From contig JAUNPU010000007.1 of the NCBI GenBank assembly GCA_030536555.1, positions 78,769 through 142,768 on the forward strand: DNA of 64,000 nucleotides. Reading direction: 5' to 3'. The position numbers were made by a program, and so were the translations under genes. Below, in pieces: positions 53,224 through 62,271 of this stretch (position 1 is the first letter of the stretch; each line of letters begins with the position of its first letter). Source of the stretch: Eubacteriales bacterium (GTDB lineage: Bacteria > Bacillota > Clostridia > Lachnospirales > Lachnospiraceae). The notes below the pieces were generated by a model. That model did no database searches and was not told the DNA's origin. It saw nothing but the letters and a program-made list of their open reading frames with translations.

Positions 53224-53890
53224 AGTATTGATAGCAGAGGATTTTCCGGTAATACGGGAAGATCTGAAGGAACAGCTGGAGCAGGATGTGGAGATTCAGG
53301 TAGTCGGAAGTGCAGAGTCCGGGAAAGAGGTCGAGGAGCTGGCGACTCGGCTGGAGCCGGATATCATTCTCATGGACATCGAGATGGAGACGGTCAACGC
53401 GGGAATTCTGGCGGCGGAGCGTATCCGGGACCGGATGCCGGAGCAGAAGATCATCTATCTGACGGCTCATGAGACCGAGAAAATGATCATTACCGCCATG
53501 GGAACAGGGGCGGTGGACTATATTGTCAAGGGCAGCGAGCCGGAGCTGGTGATCCGGCACATCAAGGCCGCCCATGCGGGGCAGCCCATTATGGAGGCGA
53601 GGATTCAGGCGACGGTTATGAATGAGTACAAGCGGCTGCAGAGCTCGGAGAAGAGCCTTCTGTACTTCATCAACAACGTGTCGCAGCTTACGGCGGCGGA
53701 GCGGGAGCTGGTAAGGCTTCTGCTGGAGGACAAGAAGGTCCGGGAGATTGCCGAGATCCGTTGTGTGGAGGTTATCACGGTGAAGACCCAGATCAAGGGT
53801 CTTTTGAGGAAGTTTGGCTGCAGCCGGTCAAAGGAAATCGTCACCATGATCCGGGCGCTGAATCTGACCCATTTGTTTGGGCGGGGATGA
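53216..53890 (+). CDS. NarL/LuxR-type response regulator
   Basis: 224 aa. Receiver domain with the phospho-acceptor Asp54 in LMDIEME, conserved Thr in LTAHE and Lys in VDYIVKG. C-terminal LuxR-type helix-turn-helix near 158-215 (LTAAERELVRLLLEDKKVREIAE). It overlaps the kinase gene by eight bases with GGGG before the ATG. The target genes are not evident; nagA lies 111 bases downstream. Confidence 0.9.
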   Translation: MIRVLIAEDFPVIREDLKEQLEQDVEIQVVGSAESGKEVEELATRLEPDIILMDIEMETVNAGILAAERIRDRMPEQKIIYLTAHETEKMIITAMGTGAVDYIVKGSEPELVIRHIKAAHAGQPIMEARIQATVMNEYKRLQSSEKSLLYFINNVSQLTAAERELVRLLLEDKKVREIAEIRCVEVITVKTQIKGLLRKFGCSRSKEIVTMIRALNLTHLFGRG

Positions 53891-54001
53891 ACAAAGGAAG
53901 CCAAACGTTTGAGTAAATCACGGAGCTGTTTTTGCGTAAATGTGCTATGATAGTTGTGTGAAAGCAAGTGAATCAGTTTCGGAAAGTATGGGGGTAGCTT
54001 T

Positions 54002-55153
54002 ATGCGTACATTATTTGAAAACGGAAACTTTTATTTAAATCATGGCTTTGTGAAGGGCAGTCTGCTGGTGGAGGACGGCGAGATCCTGGAGATCGGTGCC
54101 GACGTGAAGGCAGAGGGGGCTGAGATTGTAGATCTGGAAGGAAAGACGGTTGTTCCGGGATTTATCGACATTCATACACACGGTGCCGTGGGGGTGGATG
54201 TGAACGGGGCTGATGCGGCAGGCTTCGAGAAGATCTGCCGGTTCTTTGCATCCCAGGGAACCACCAGCTGGCTGGGGTCTGTGCTGACAGATACCAGAGA
54301 GCAGACTCTGTGGGCTATCGATCAGTATAAGCAGTGGAAGGCAGGAGAGCATGGTGGTGCGGAGCTTCTGGGCATTCATCTGGAAGGACCGTTCTTATGT
54401 GCAGAGTACAAGGGGGCGATGCCGGAGCATCTTCTGAAGACTCCGGATCTGGAGCTTTTAAAGGAATATCAGGATGCAGCGGAAGGCGACATCCGCTATA
54501 TCACCGTATCTCCGGAGGTGGAAGGGGTTGTGGATGCGATTCCGGCGATGAAGAAGCTGGGCATGCAGGTGGCGATCGGTCACTCCGGCGCAGACTACGA
54601 TACGGCGCGGAAGGCAATCCGCAACGGTGCTCTGGGAGCAACCCACACGGGCAATGCCATGAAGCTTCTGCATCAGCATTTCCCGGCAATCTGGGGAGCT
54701 GTGCTGGAGGACGATGATGTGTACTGTGAGACCATCTGTGACGGGCGTCATCTGCATCCGGGCACGGTGCGCTTCATTCTCAAGATGAAGGGAATGGACC
54801 GCGTGGTGGCAATCACCGATTCCATCATGGCAGCAGGACTGCCGGACGGCAACTACAAGCTGGGCGTCAATGATGTGGTGGTGGTAGACGGAGATGCCAA
54901 GCTGGCAGAGGGCGGAAGCCGGGCAGGCAGCACCCTGACCACTGGAAAAGCCCTGACGAATGTGTTAGAATATACAGGACGGTCTCTTCAGGAGATCATC
55001 CCCATGTTTACGGAGAACCCGGCCCGCCTGATCGGGGTGTATGACAGAATCGGCTCCCTGAATCCGGGCAAGCAGGCAGATTTTCTGGTGCTGGATGAGG
55101 CGTGCAATGTAGTCCGGACCTATGTGAAAGGATGCGAGCGATACAGCCGGTAA
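54002..55153 (+). CDS. nagA: N-acetylglucosamine-6-phosphate deacetylase
   Basis: Removes acetate from GlcNAc-6-P in amino sugar catabolism. 383 aa. Metal site IDIHTHG (His58, His60), GIHLEGPFL with the metal-binding Glu near 128, GHSGADY, THTGNAM and ITDSIMAAG with the catalytic Asp. GGGGG lies about six bases before the ATG. nagB is not in the window; the next gene is a TSUP transporter, apparently unrelated. Confidence 0.94.
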   Translation: MRTLFENGNFYLNHGFVKGSLLVEDGEILEIGADVKAEGAEIVDLEGKTVVPGFIDIHTHGAVGVDVNGADAAGFEKICRFFASQGTTSWLGSVLTDTREQTLWAIDQYKQWKAGEHGGAELLGIHLEGPFLCAEYKGAMPEHLLKTPDLELLKEYQDAAEGDIRYITVSPEVEGVVDAIPAMKKLGMQVAIGHSGADYDTARKAIRNGALGATHTGNAMKLLHQHFPAIWGAVLEDDDVYCETICDGRHLHPGTVRFILKMKGMDRVVAITDSIMAAGLPDGNYKLGVNDVVVVDGDAKLAEGGSRAGSTLTTGKALTNVLEYTGRSLQEIIPMFTENPARLIGVYDRIGSLNPGKQADFLVLDEACNVVRTYVKGCERYSR

Positions 55154-55252
55154 AGGCATGGGAAATGTGCTGCAGCCGGCAAAGACAGAACATGCCGTCG
55201 GCGGCACGTGAAAAACAAACAGAATGATTGAGACAGAAAGGCAGTTTGAAAA

Positions 55253-56050
55253 ATGAGCGGATATTTGTATGTATTGTTTGCATTGATCAGTTTTGGAGCT
55301 TCCATTGCAGGAGCGATCTGTGGAATCGGAGGCGGCGTCATCATCAAGCCGACCCTGGACGCCTTTGGCGTCTTAAGCGTCTCCACCATCAGCTTCCTGT
55401 CGGGGTGTACGGTGCTGGGCATGACCTGCTACTCCGTCATCAAGGGCAAGATGAGCGGCGAGTCGCTGATCGACATGCGGATCGGAACTCCGCTGGGAAT
55501 CGGCGCTGCCATTGGAGGCGTAGCCGGCAAGTCCATGTTCCAGATGCTTTCTGATATGTTTGCAGATAAGGATATGGTGGGCGCGGTCCAGGCGGCCTGC
55601 CTGCTGGTGATCACCCTGGGAACCCTGATCTACACGATCAAGAAGGATCAGATCAAAACCCATCATATCACCAATATGGCAGCCTGTGTCGTGATCGGTC
55701 TGATCCTTGGAATCTTTTCTTCCTTCCTTGGCATCGGCGGCGGACCCATCAACCTGGTGGTGCTGTTCTTCTTCTTCTCCATGGACACGAAGACAGCGGC
55801 ACAGAACTCCCTGTACATTATCCTGTTCTCCCAGATTACCAGTCTGCTGAACACCCTGGTGACCAGAACCGTGCCGGAGTTTACCATCTGGCTGCTGGCA
55901 CTGATGGTGTTTGGCGGAATCCTGGGCGGTATGAGTGGACGGATCATCAACCGGAAGATCGATTCGAAGGTGGTAGACAAGCTGTTTATCGGATTGATGG
56001 TGGTGATCATCGGGATTAATATTTATAATATTTATCAGTTTATGCACTAA
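55253..56050 (+). CDS. TSUP (TauE/SafE) family membrane transporter
   Basis: 265 aa with seven to eight hydrophobic segments. Two repeated glycine-rich motifs, ICGIGGGVIIKPTLD near 21-35 and FLGIGGGPINLVVL near 158-171, are the TSUP hallmark. The family exports or imports small sulfur- or carbon-containing anions such as sulfite, sulfoacetate or thiosulfate; substrate unknown here. It ends at a strong bidirectional terminator. Confidence 0.9.
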   Translation: MSGYLYVLFALISFGASIAGAICGIGGGVIIKPTLDAFGVLSVSTISFLSGCTVLGMTCYSVIKGKMSGESLIDMRIGTPLGIGAAIGGVAGKSMFQMLSDMFADKDMVGAVQAACLLVITLGTLIYTIKKDQIKTHHITNMAACVVIGLILGIFSSFLGIGGGPINLVVLFFFFSMDTKTAAQNSLYIILFSQITSLLNTLVTRTVPEFTIWLLALMVFGGILGGMSGRIINRKIDSKVVDKLFIGLMVVIIGINIYNIYQFMH

Positions 56051-56063
56051 ACGGGAACGCATC

Positions 56064-56110
56064 AAAAAAGGAACTGCCGGAGGTATCGATTGTCCGCAGT
56101 TCCTTTTTGC
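56064..56110. terminator. bidirectional terminator
   Basis: AAAAAGGAACTGCCGG pairs with CCGCAGTTCCTTTTT, with A/T runs on both sides, between convergent genes. Confidence 0.85.
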
Positions 56111-56126
56111 GTTATCCGGATGCTGT

Positions 56127-56543
56127 TCAGCGCTCCTTCAGGTGCTGCTCCACCTGCTTTACCACCAGAGCGATGATCTCGTTCATGGCAAGATTCTCGC
56201 ATCCCACCACATGGTGGTTGCACCGGTTCACCGGCATCAGGATCTGGTATGCGCGGCTTCTGCCCACGGCAGCCGCCATGGCTTCGGTGATCTCCCCATA
56301 CAGGGAGTCGGCGATGATAATACCGATGGGACCGATGATGATGTCGGAATCTCTGGCAGCGACGATGACCGGATTCTCCCCGGTGGCGCCGAAGTCTGCC
56401 CCCGCCTTCATCATGGCTGCGGTGGCGATGCTGTTGGTTCCGATCGCAAGCAGCTCCTGATCCGGTAACTGTTTTTTCAGCTGTTCAATAATGGCTTTTC
56501 CCATACGGCCGCCCTGACCGTCGATGACTGTGATCTTTTTCAT
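56127..56543 (-). CDS. DUF3842 family protein
   Basis: 138 aa. Starts MKKITVIDGQGGRMGK, a Rossmann-like glycine motif, and continues with ELLAIGTNSIATAAMMKAGA and GPIGIIIADSLYGEIT, as in DUF3842. Nucleotide binding is likely from the motif but function is unknown. ATG at 56543 with GGAGG about eight bases upstream is chosen; the frame extends further upstream without support. It stands alone, convergent with the transporter gene. Confidence 0.82.
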   Translation of the reverse strand: MKKITVIDGQGGRMGKAIIEQLKKQLPDQELLAIGTNSIATAAMMKAGADFGATGENPVIVAARDSDIIIGPIGIIIADSLYGEITEAMAAAVGRSRAYQILMPVNRCNHHVVGCENLAMNEIIALVVKQVEQHLKER

Positions 56544-56777
56544 GTGTATATTCCTCCATATGGACAACAGTTTACCATAAATGCACGAGGTTGGAAAGAG
56601 CAGGGGAAGAAAGAACAGAATTGTTTGAGCATTATTACCAAAAAAGACGCCGCTATTCCGGCAATTACCTGACAAAATTGTCTGTTTTGCTATATTTTAT
56701 TTTCTTCACTAAAAATAGTCACATGTCCTTTTATTCCGGACTTTCATTTCGCTATAATAACATTAAGGAGGTGCTCC

Positions 56778-57479
56778 GTGGATTGTTTTCGTGAATTGCC
56801 ATTAAAAAAGAGAAAGTATATGGAGCTGCTTTTTCAGAACTGCACGGAAGAGGTACGGTACTATATGACCCTGATCGATGTGGAGGAGGGCTGTACCTTT
56901 ATCAAGGCGGGGACGGAATGCACCCATATTTATATCATCCTGTCCGGAAAGGTGACCGGAGTGGAGTGGCCGATGCACGAGCGGGCATACTCGTTCAAGG
57001 ACTTTGGACCGGGAGATTTCTTCGGTGAGATTGAGTGCTTTGCGGGACTTTTGCAGTACCGGATCAGCCTGGTGGCTTCCACGCCGTGCCGCATCCTGTC
57101 CATTCCGGCAGCATTTTATATGCAGTGGATGCAGATGGATGTGGATGCGCTGTTTATGCGCACTCAGGAGAATATGGCGCGGCTGATCGCCCAGACTGCC
57201 GAGGCGAGAAAGTACCTCTTCATGGAGGGAAAGGAACGTCTCATGGCACATCTGATCCAGAAGTACGAGCAGAAGTATCCGCTGGTACAGGAGCTGGAGC
57301 TTTTGCAGACCAGAAGCCAGCTTTCCGAGGAGGTGGGGCTTTCCATGAAGACCCTGGATCGCAGCATCAAGAAGCTGGAGGAGATGGGGATCATCCGGAT
57401 TCGGAAGGGGAAGATCGTGATCAGCCGCGAAGGATACCAGAGTATGAAGGACTATATTGAACATTACATAAACGGCTAG
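56778..57479 (+). CDS. Crp/Fnr family regulator
   Basis: 233 aa, GTG start with AAGGAGG six bases before it. The N-terminal cyclic-nucleotide-type beta roll covers about 20-130 (GDFFGEIECFAG) and the C-terminal winged helix about 150-225 (TRSQLSEEVGLSMKTLDRSIKKLEEMGII). No cysteine cluster of the Fnr type is visible. It lies 16 bases before the xanthine dehydrogenase operon and is probably its regulator and co-transcribed. Confidence 0.87.
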   Translation: MDCFRELPLKKRKYMELLFQNCTEEVRYYMTLIDVEEGCTFIKAGTECTHIYIILSGKVTGVEWPMHERAYSFKDFGPGDFFGEIECFAGLLQYRISLVASTPCRILSIPAAFYMQWMQMDVDALFMRTQENMARLIAQTAEARKYLFMEGKERLMAHLIQKYEQKYPLVQELELLQTRSQLSEEVGLSMKTLDRSIKKLEEMGIIRIRKGKIVISREGYQSMKDYIEHYING

Positions 57480-57495
57480 GAGAAGGAGGAACGTT

Positions 57496-59781
57496 ATGTA
57501 TGTAGGTAAGAAAGTAACTCGTGTAGATGCGTTTGACAAGGTAAATGGGCGCACAAGGTATACAGATGATCTCTGCGATAAGAGCGCTTATATCGCAAAG
57601 GTGCTGCATTCCACCATTGCCCATGGACGTGTGGTATCCATTGATACCACGGAGGCAGAGAAGATTCCGGGAGTTGTCCGGGTATTTACCTGCTTCGATG
57701 TGAAGGAGAAGCATTATTTCCCAACTGCCGGACATCCCTGGTCCACAGATCCGTCCCATCAGGATGTTGCTGACCGTCTGGTGCTGACAGAGGAGGTAAA
57801 GTTCTACGGGGATGACATCGCCGCAGTGGTTGCGGAGAATGAGGTTGCAGCGTCCCAGGCGATCCGGGCGCTGAAGGTGACCTACGAGGAGTATCCCTTT
57901 GTGCTGGATGTGCTGGAGTCCATGAAGGACGGCGCGCCGCAGATTCACAAGGAGTATCCCAACAACATTCTCAAGCACACCACCATCCGCAAGGGCAATT
58001 ACGAGGAGGCAATCAGGGAGCCGGGACTTACGAAGGTGGAGGGCTGGTATACCACACCCACGGTTCAGCACTGCCATATCGAGAACTTTATCTGCTTTGC
58101 GGAAATGACCGGAGACCGGATCAAGGTGGTCACCTCCACCCAGATTCCGCACATTGTACGACGGGTCGTAGGGCAGGCACTGGGTGTTGACTGGGGCAAT
58201 ATTCAGGTCATCAAGCCTTACATCGGCGGCGGCTTCGGCAACAAGCAGGATGTGCTCTATGAGCCGCTGTGTGCATGGCTGTGCCAGCAGATCGGCGGTC
58301 ATCTGGTGAAGCTGGATGTTTCCAGAGAGGAGACCTTTGTGTCTACCCGTGTGCGCCATGCAATCACCAATCATATTATTTCCTGGGTACGTCCCGACGG
58401 CACATTTGCAGCCCGCAAGCTGGAAGCATTTTCCGATCAGGGCGCATATGCCTCCCACGGACACAGCATCGTGGCAAAGGGCGCAGGTGCATTCCCGCAG
58501 CTTTATCCCTGCGAGAACGTGGAGTGTGACGCATACACCGTATTTACCAACAAGTCTGTGGCAGGCGCCATGCGGGGATACGGAATTCCGCAGGCCATGT
58601 GGGCTGTGGAGTGCCACACCGAGGAGGTTGCCGCGAAGATGGGCATGGACCCGATCACCTTCCGCAGAAAGAACCTGATGCCGGTGGGCTACGTGGATCA
58701 GTTCTCCAAAAATGAGCTGTATTCCGACACCTTTAACCAGTGTATCGACAAGGGCATGCAGGAGACTGACTTCCTCCGCAAGTATGAAGCATACAAGAAT
58801 CAGACCGGAGACGTCCGCCGCGGTATCGGCATGGCGGTGTTCTGGTACAACACGGCAGTATGGCCGATCTCCCTTGAGACCTCCTCCTGCCGCATGGTAC
58901 TCAACCAGGACGGCTCCTTCCAGGTACAGCTTGGAGAGACCGAGATCGGACAGGGTGCAGATACAGCCTATACGCAGATGGCAGCTGATATTGTGGGCGT
59001 GCCGCTCAACATGGTGCATGTGGTATCCTGCCAGGATACGGACGTTACCCCCTTTGGCACGGGAGCCTATGCATCCAGACAGACCTACACGGCAGGATTT
59101 TCCATCCGTCAGACGGGCCTGCTGTTAAAGGAGCGGATCCTGAAATACGCACAGGAGCTGACCAGAATGCCTGCCTACAATCTGGATATCGCAGACGGCA
59201 AGATCATCCGCAAGACGGACAACCGGGAGCTGATGACCCTTGGAGAGCTGGCAACGGAGGCGCTTTACAGCCTGCAGCACAGCGAGCATCTGTCGGCGGA
59301 GTCCACGGCGCAGATCAAGTCCAACGCATACTCCTTCGGCTGCACCTTCGCCGAGGTGGAGGTGGATATCCCCATGTGTAAGGTGAAGCTTCTGGATATC
59401 GTCAATGTGCACGATGCCGGTACCATCATCAACCCGGCGCTGGCAGAGGCACAGGTACACGGCGGCATGAGCATGGGAATCGGCTTCGGACTTTCCGAGA
59501 AGCTTCTGTATGATGCAAAGACCGGACGTGCCCTGAACAACAACCTGCTGGACTACAAGATGTCCACATTTATGGATCATCCGAGACTGCGTGCATTCTT
59601 CGTGGAGAATCCGGAGCCGACCAGTGCATTCGGCACAAAGGCCCTGGGCGAGCCGCCCACATGCTCCATCGCTCCGGCAATCCGCAACGCCGTATATCAG
59701 GCAACCGGAGTATTTGTAAATGACGCACCGGTGAACCCGCACAATCTCTTTAAGAGACTTCGGGAAGAGAAGCTGGTGTAA
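57496..59781 (+). CDS. xdhA: xanthine dehydrogenase, molybdopterin-binding subunit
   Basis: 761 aa. Large subunit of a three-subunit molybdenum hydroxylase of the xanthine oxidase family. IGGGFGNKQD, GAMRGYGIPQ, GETEIGQGADT, GTGAYASRQTY and the C-terminal ALGEPP, whose Glu is the active-site base, are all present. Length and order match XdhA of clostridia. AAGGAGG lies before the ATG. With the two following genes it oxidises purines such as hypoxanthine or xanthine; nicotinate-like substrates cannot be ruled out. Confidence 0.9.
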   Translation: MYVGKKVTRVDAFDKVNGRTRYTDDLCDKSAYIAKVLHSTIAHGRVVSIDTTEAEKIPGVVRVFTCFDVKEKHYFPTAGHPWSTDPSHQDVADRLVLTEEVKFYGDDIAAVVAENEVAASQAIRALKVTYEEYPFVLDVLESMKDGAPQIHKEYPNNILKHTTIRKGNYEEAIREPGLTKVEGWYTTPTVQHCHIENFICFAEMTGDRIKVVTSTQIPHIVRRVVGQALGVDWGNIQVIKPYIGGGFGNKQDVLYEPLCAWLCQQIGGHLVKLDVSREETFVSTRVRHAITNHIISWVRPDGTFAARKLEAFSDQGAYASHGHSIVAKGAGAFPQLYPCENVECDAYTVFTNKSVAGAMRGYGIPQAMWAVECHTEEVAAKMGMDPITFRRKNLMPVGYVDQFSKNELYSDTFNQCIDKGMQETDFLRKYEAYKNQTGDVRRGIGMAVFWYNTAVWPISLETSSCRMVLNQDGSFQVQLGETEIGQGADTAYTQMAADIVGVPLNMVHVVSCQDTDVTPFGTGAYASRQTYTAGFSIRQTGLLLKERILKYAQELTRMPAYNLDIADGKIIRKTDNRELMTLGELATEALYSLQHSEHLSAESTAQIKSNAYSFGCTFAEVEVDIPMCKVKLLDIVNVHDAGTIINPALAEAQVHGGMSMGIGFGLSEKLLYDAKTGRALNNNLLDYKMSTFMDHPRLRAFFVENPEPTSAFGTKALGEPPTCSIAPAIRNAVYQATGVFVNDAPVNPHNLFKRLREEKLV

Positions 59782-59843
59782 CCATAGATCCGAGAACAGA
59801 GACAGGGAACATAAGACTGTATGACAGAAGGAGGCAGTAGGCT

Positions 59844-60731
59844 ATGTATGATATCAAGGCAATTTATGAGGCGGAGAGCGTAGCGCACGCAATCCAGCTT
59901 CTTTGTGAACATCCGGAAGCCCAGATCATTGCGGGCGGAAGTGACGTACTGGTACAGATTCGGGAAGGCAAGCGGGCAGGCAAGGAGCTGGTAAGCATCT
60001 ACGGACTTGACGAGATGCGCGGCGTGTCCTACGAGGAGGACGGTGCGATCCGCATCGGCTCTCTCACCAGCTTTTCCCATATTACGAAGGACCCGATCAT
60101 CCAGAAGCACATCAATGTGCTGGGTGAGGCGGTTGATATGGTAGGCGGACCGCAGATCCGCAACATCGGAACCATCGGCGGCAACACCTGCAACGGCGTG
60201 ACCTCCGCGGATTCCGCATCCACCCTGCATGCGTGGGATGCCATTGTGGAGATCACCGGACCGGACGGCGTGCGCCGGATTCCGATTCATGACTTTTACA
60301 TCAAGGCAGGCGTCGTGGACTTGAAGCCCGGCGAAGTGCAGACTGCGCTGATCATCCCGAAAGAGTCCTACGAGGGTTATTTCGGACATTACATCAAATA
60401 TGCCATGAGAAATGCAATGGACATCGCAACCACCGGATGCTCTGTGAATGTGAAGCTGTCTGAGGACAAAAAGACCATTGAGGATGCAAGAATCGCTTAC
60501 GGCGTTGCAGGTCCGGTGCCCATGCGTGCCCCGTCTGCGGAAGCCAGGGCAAAGGGACAGCCGGTTACGGCGGAGACGGTGAAGGCATTTGCAGAGGCAG
60601 TGCTGGAAGACATCAGACCCCGCGACAGCTGGAGAGCGTCAAAGGAATTCCGCCAGCATATCGCTGTGACCCTTGCGGAGCGTGCATTAACAGAGTCCAT
60701 TCGTCTGGCAGGAGGTGAAATCAATGAGTAA
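59844..60731 (+). CDS. xdhB: xanthine dehydrogenase, FAD-binding subunit
   Basis: 295 aa. FAD motif IIAGGSDVLVQIREGK near 32-47 and GGPQIRNIGTIGGNTCNG near 103-120, both standard for the medium subunit. GAAGGAGG is upstream of the ATG. The stop overlaps the start of the iron-sulfur subunit gene by eight bases. Confidence 0.92.
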   Translation: MYDIKAIYEAESVAHAIQLLCEHPEAQIIAGGSDVLVQIREGKRAGKELVSIYGLDEMRGVSYEEDGAIRIGSLTSFSHITKDPIIQKHINVLGEAVDMVGGPQIRNIGTIGGNTCNGVTSADSASTLHAWDAIVEITGPDGVRRIPIHDFYIKAGVVDLKPGEVQTALIIPKESYEGYFGHYIKYAMRNAMDIATTGCSVNVKLSEDKKTIEDARIAYGVAGPVPMRAPSAEARAKGQPVTAETVKAFAEAVLEDIRPRDSWRASKEFRQHIAVTLAERALTESIRLAGGEINE

Positions 60732-61233
60732 ACAGCAGTATAAGTTACTGACCTGTACCATCAACGGCAAGAAGGTAGAGAAAATGATCGATATGCGGGC
60801 ATCCCTGACGGATGTGCTCCGGGATGATTTCCGCATGACCAGCGTGAAGAAGGGCTGTGAGGTCGGAGAGTGCGGCGCCTGCAATGTGATCATTGACGGG
60901 GAATGCTTTAACTCCTGTATTTACCTTGCAATCTGGGCGGAAGGCAAGGAAATCCTGACTCTGGAGGGCCTTGCGGGACCCAACGGCGAGATTTCCGATA
61001 TCCAGCAGGCATTTATCGACGAGGCTGCCGTACAGTGCGGCTTCTGTACGCCGGGCTTCATCATGAGCGCTACGGAGATGCTGCTTGCCCACCGGGAATT
61101 CTCCGATGACGAGATCCGCAAGCTGCTGTCGGGTCACCTGTGCAGATGTACCGGATACGAGAATATATTCCGCGCAGTCAAGAAGACCATGCTCCGCAGA
61201 CTTGGAAGAGATGCGGAGGCGGACGCGGTGTAG
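60724..61233 (+). CDS. xdhC: xanthine dehydrogenase, 2Fe-2S subunit
   Basis: 169 aa. First cluster in GCEVGECGACNVIIDGEC, second in CGFCTPGF and CRCTGYE; all eight cysteines expected for two 2Fe-2S centres are seen. The ATG at 60724 has GGAGG at 60711-60715. It completes the enzyme; no cofactor insertion or selenium labile-cofactor genes follow in the window. Confidence 0.92.
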   Translation: MSKQQYKLLTCTINGKKVEKMIDMRASLTDVLRDDFRMTSVKKGCEVGECGACNVIIDGECFNSCIYLAIWAEGKEILTLEGLAGPNGEISDIQQAFIDEAAVQCGFCTPGFIMSATEMLLAHREFSDDEIRKLLSGHLCRCTGYENIFRAVKKTMLRRLGRDAEADAV

Positions 61234-61330
61234 AATACATAAATCGGCGCAGAACGATTGGAAAAATGTCAGACCTGTGGTAAACTATTGCTGAACAGAC
61301 AGAATTCTTCGAGAAAGAGAGGATATTGGC

Positions 61331-61882
61331 ATGGCAAAAGTATACGCAATGGTCGCAGACGGCGCTGAGGAAGTGGAGCTGCTGGCGGTAGTGGATATTT
61401 TAAAAAGAGGTGGAATCCAGACAGTTCTGGTATCGCTCAATGATACGAAGACAACAGTCAGCTCCCATAAGCTGAAGATGGATGCGGACGCAGTGATCGC
61501 TGAGACGGATTTTTCTGACGGCGACGTGATTTTCCTGCCGGGCGGACTTCCGGGTGCGGAAAATCTGTCAAATTGTGAGGTGCTGGTCGCAGCGATCCGT
61601 CAGGCACTGGCGGAGGGAAGAAGAGTGGCCGCGATCTGCGCGGCTCCTGCGGTGGTGCTGGGAAGACACGGATTCCTGGAAGGAAAGACCGCCACATGTT
61701 ATCCGGGTTTTGAGGAGGAGCTGCATGGGGCTTCCTACACCAGACAGGGTGTGGTGACCGACGGCAATATCACCACGGCACGGGGACTGGGCTTTGCCAT
61801 TGACCTGGGGCTGGAGCTGGTGAGACTGCTGGATTCCCCGGAGAAGGCAGAGGATGTCAGGGAGAAAATCCAGTACAGCTGA
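61331..61882 (+). CDS. DJ-1/PfpI family protein
   Basis: 183 aa. The nucleophile elbow AAICAAPAV places the reactive Cys at residue 103, with the acidic partner in GAEEVE (14-16) and FLPGGLPGAENL before it. Closest to the DJ-1 (ThiJ/YajL) branch, which acts on glyoxals or protects against oxidative damage; exact role not certain. AGAGAGGA lies before the ATG. Monocistronic by spacing. Confidence 0.88.
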   Translation: MAKVYAMVADGAEEVELLAVVDILKRGGIQTVLVSLNDTKTTVSSHKLKMDADAVIAETDFSDGDVIFLPGGLPGAENLSNCEVLVAAIRQALAEGRRVAAICAAPAVVLGRHGFLEGKTATCYPGFEEELHGASYTRQGVVTDGNITTARGLGFAIDLGLELVRLLDSPEKAEDVREKIQYS

Positions 61883-62271
61883 TTCCATCAATCATAATCT
61901 GCAGCAGAAGAGGCGGCGAAGACGGTCCACAGGAGACAGTCCTCGCCGTCTGTTGATATAGGGCAGCATGATGGAGAGGAGGGTCGGCATGATTCAGGTG
62001 TAAGGCATGAAATTGCGGATTTTAAATTCGCATATACGAATCAAGAACAGATATACGAAAATGACAGAAATTGGAAGTGCTTTCACGAAATTTCACAGAA
62101 TTTTGTATAAATTTTTCCTGTTTTTTCCGGAAAATAACTTTACTAGATTTCAAAATATGGTATACTATTACCAGACCGTCGGCGGGCTTTTTTCTTTGCG
62201 CGAAAAATTCAACCAGAGACGGGGCAAACCAGTAGAACAAGATGTCTACACACTTTGAGGAGGAAAAACAA
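61883..62271. other. gap before ppdK with promoter and untranslated leader
   Basis: 389 bases without a gene. The first part has GC-rich inverted bits (AGACGG...CCGTCT, about 61921-61953). The rest is AT-rich with TTTTCCGGAAAA (62123-62134) just upstream of the promoter, and a leader of about 100 bases before the ppdK start. Confidence 0.5.
62139..62166 (+). promoter_or_regulatory. ppdK promoter
   Basis: TTTACT (62139-62144), 16 bases, TATACT (62161-62166). A perfect palindrome TTTTCCGGAAAA ends five bases upstream. Confidence 0.6.
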
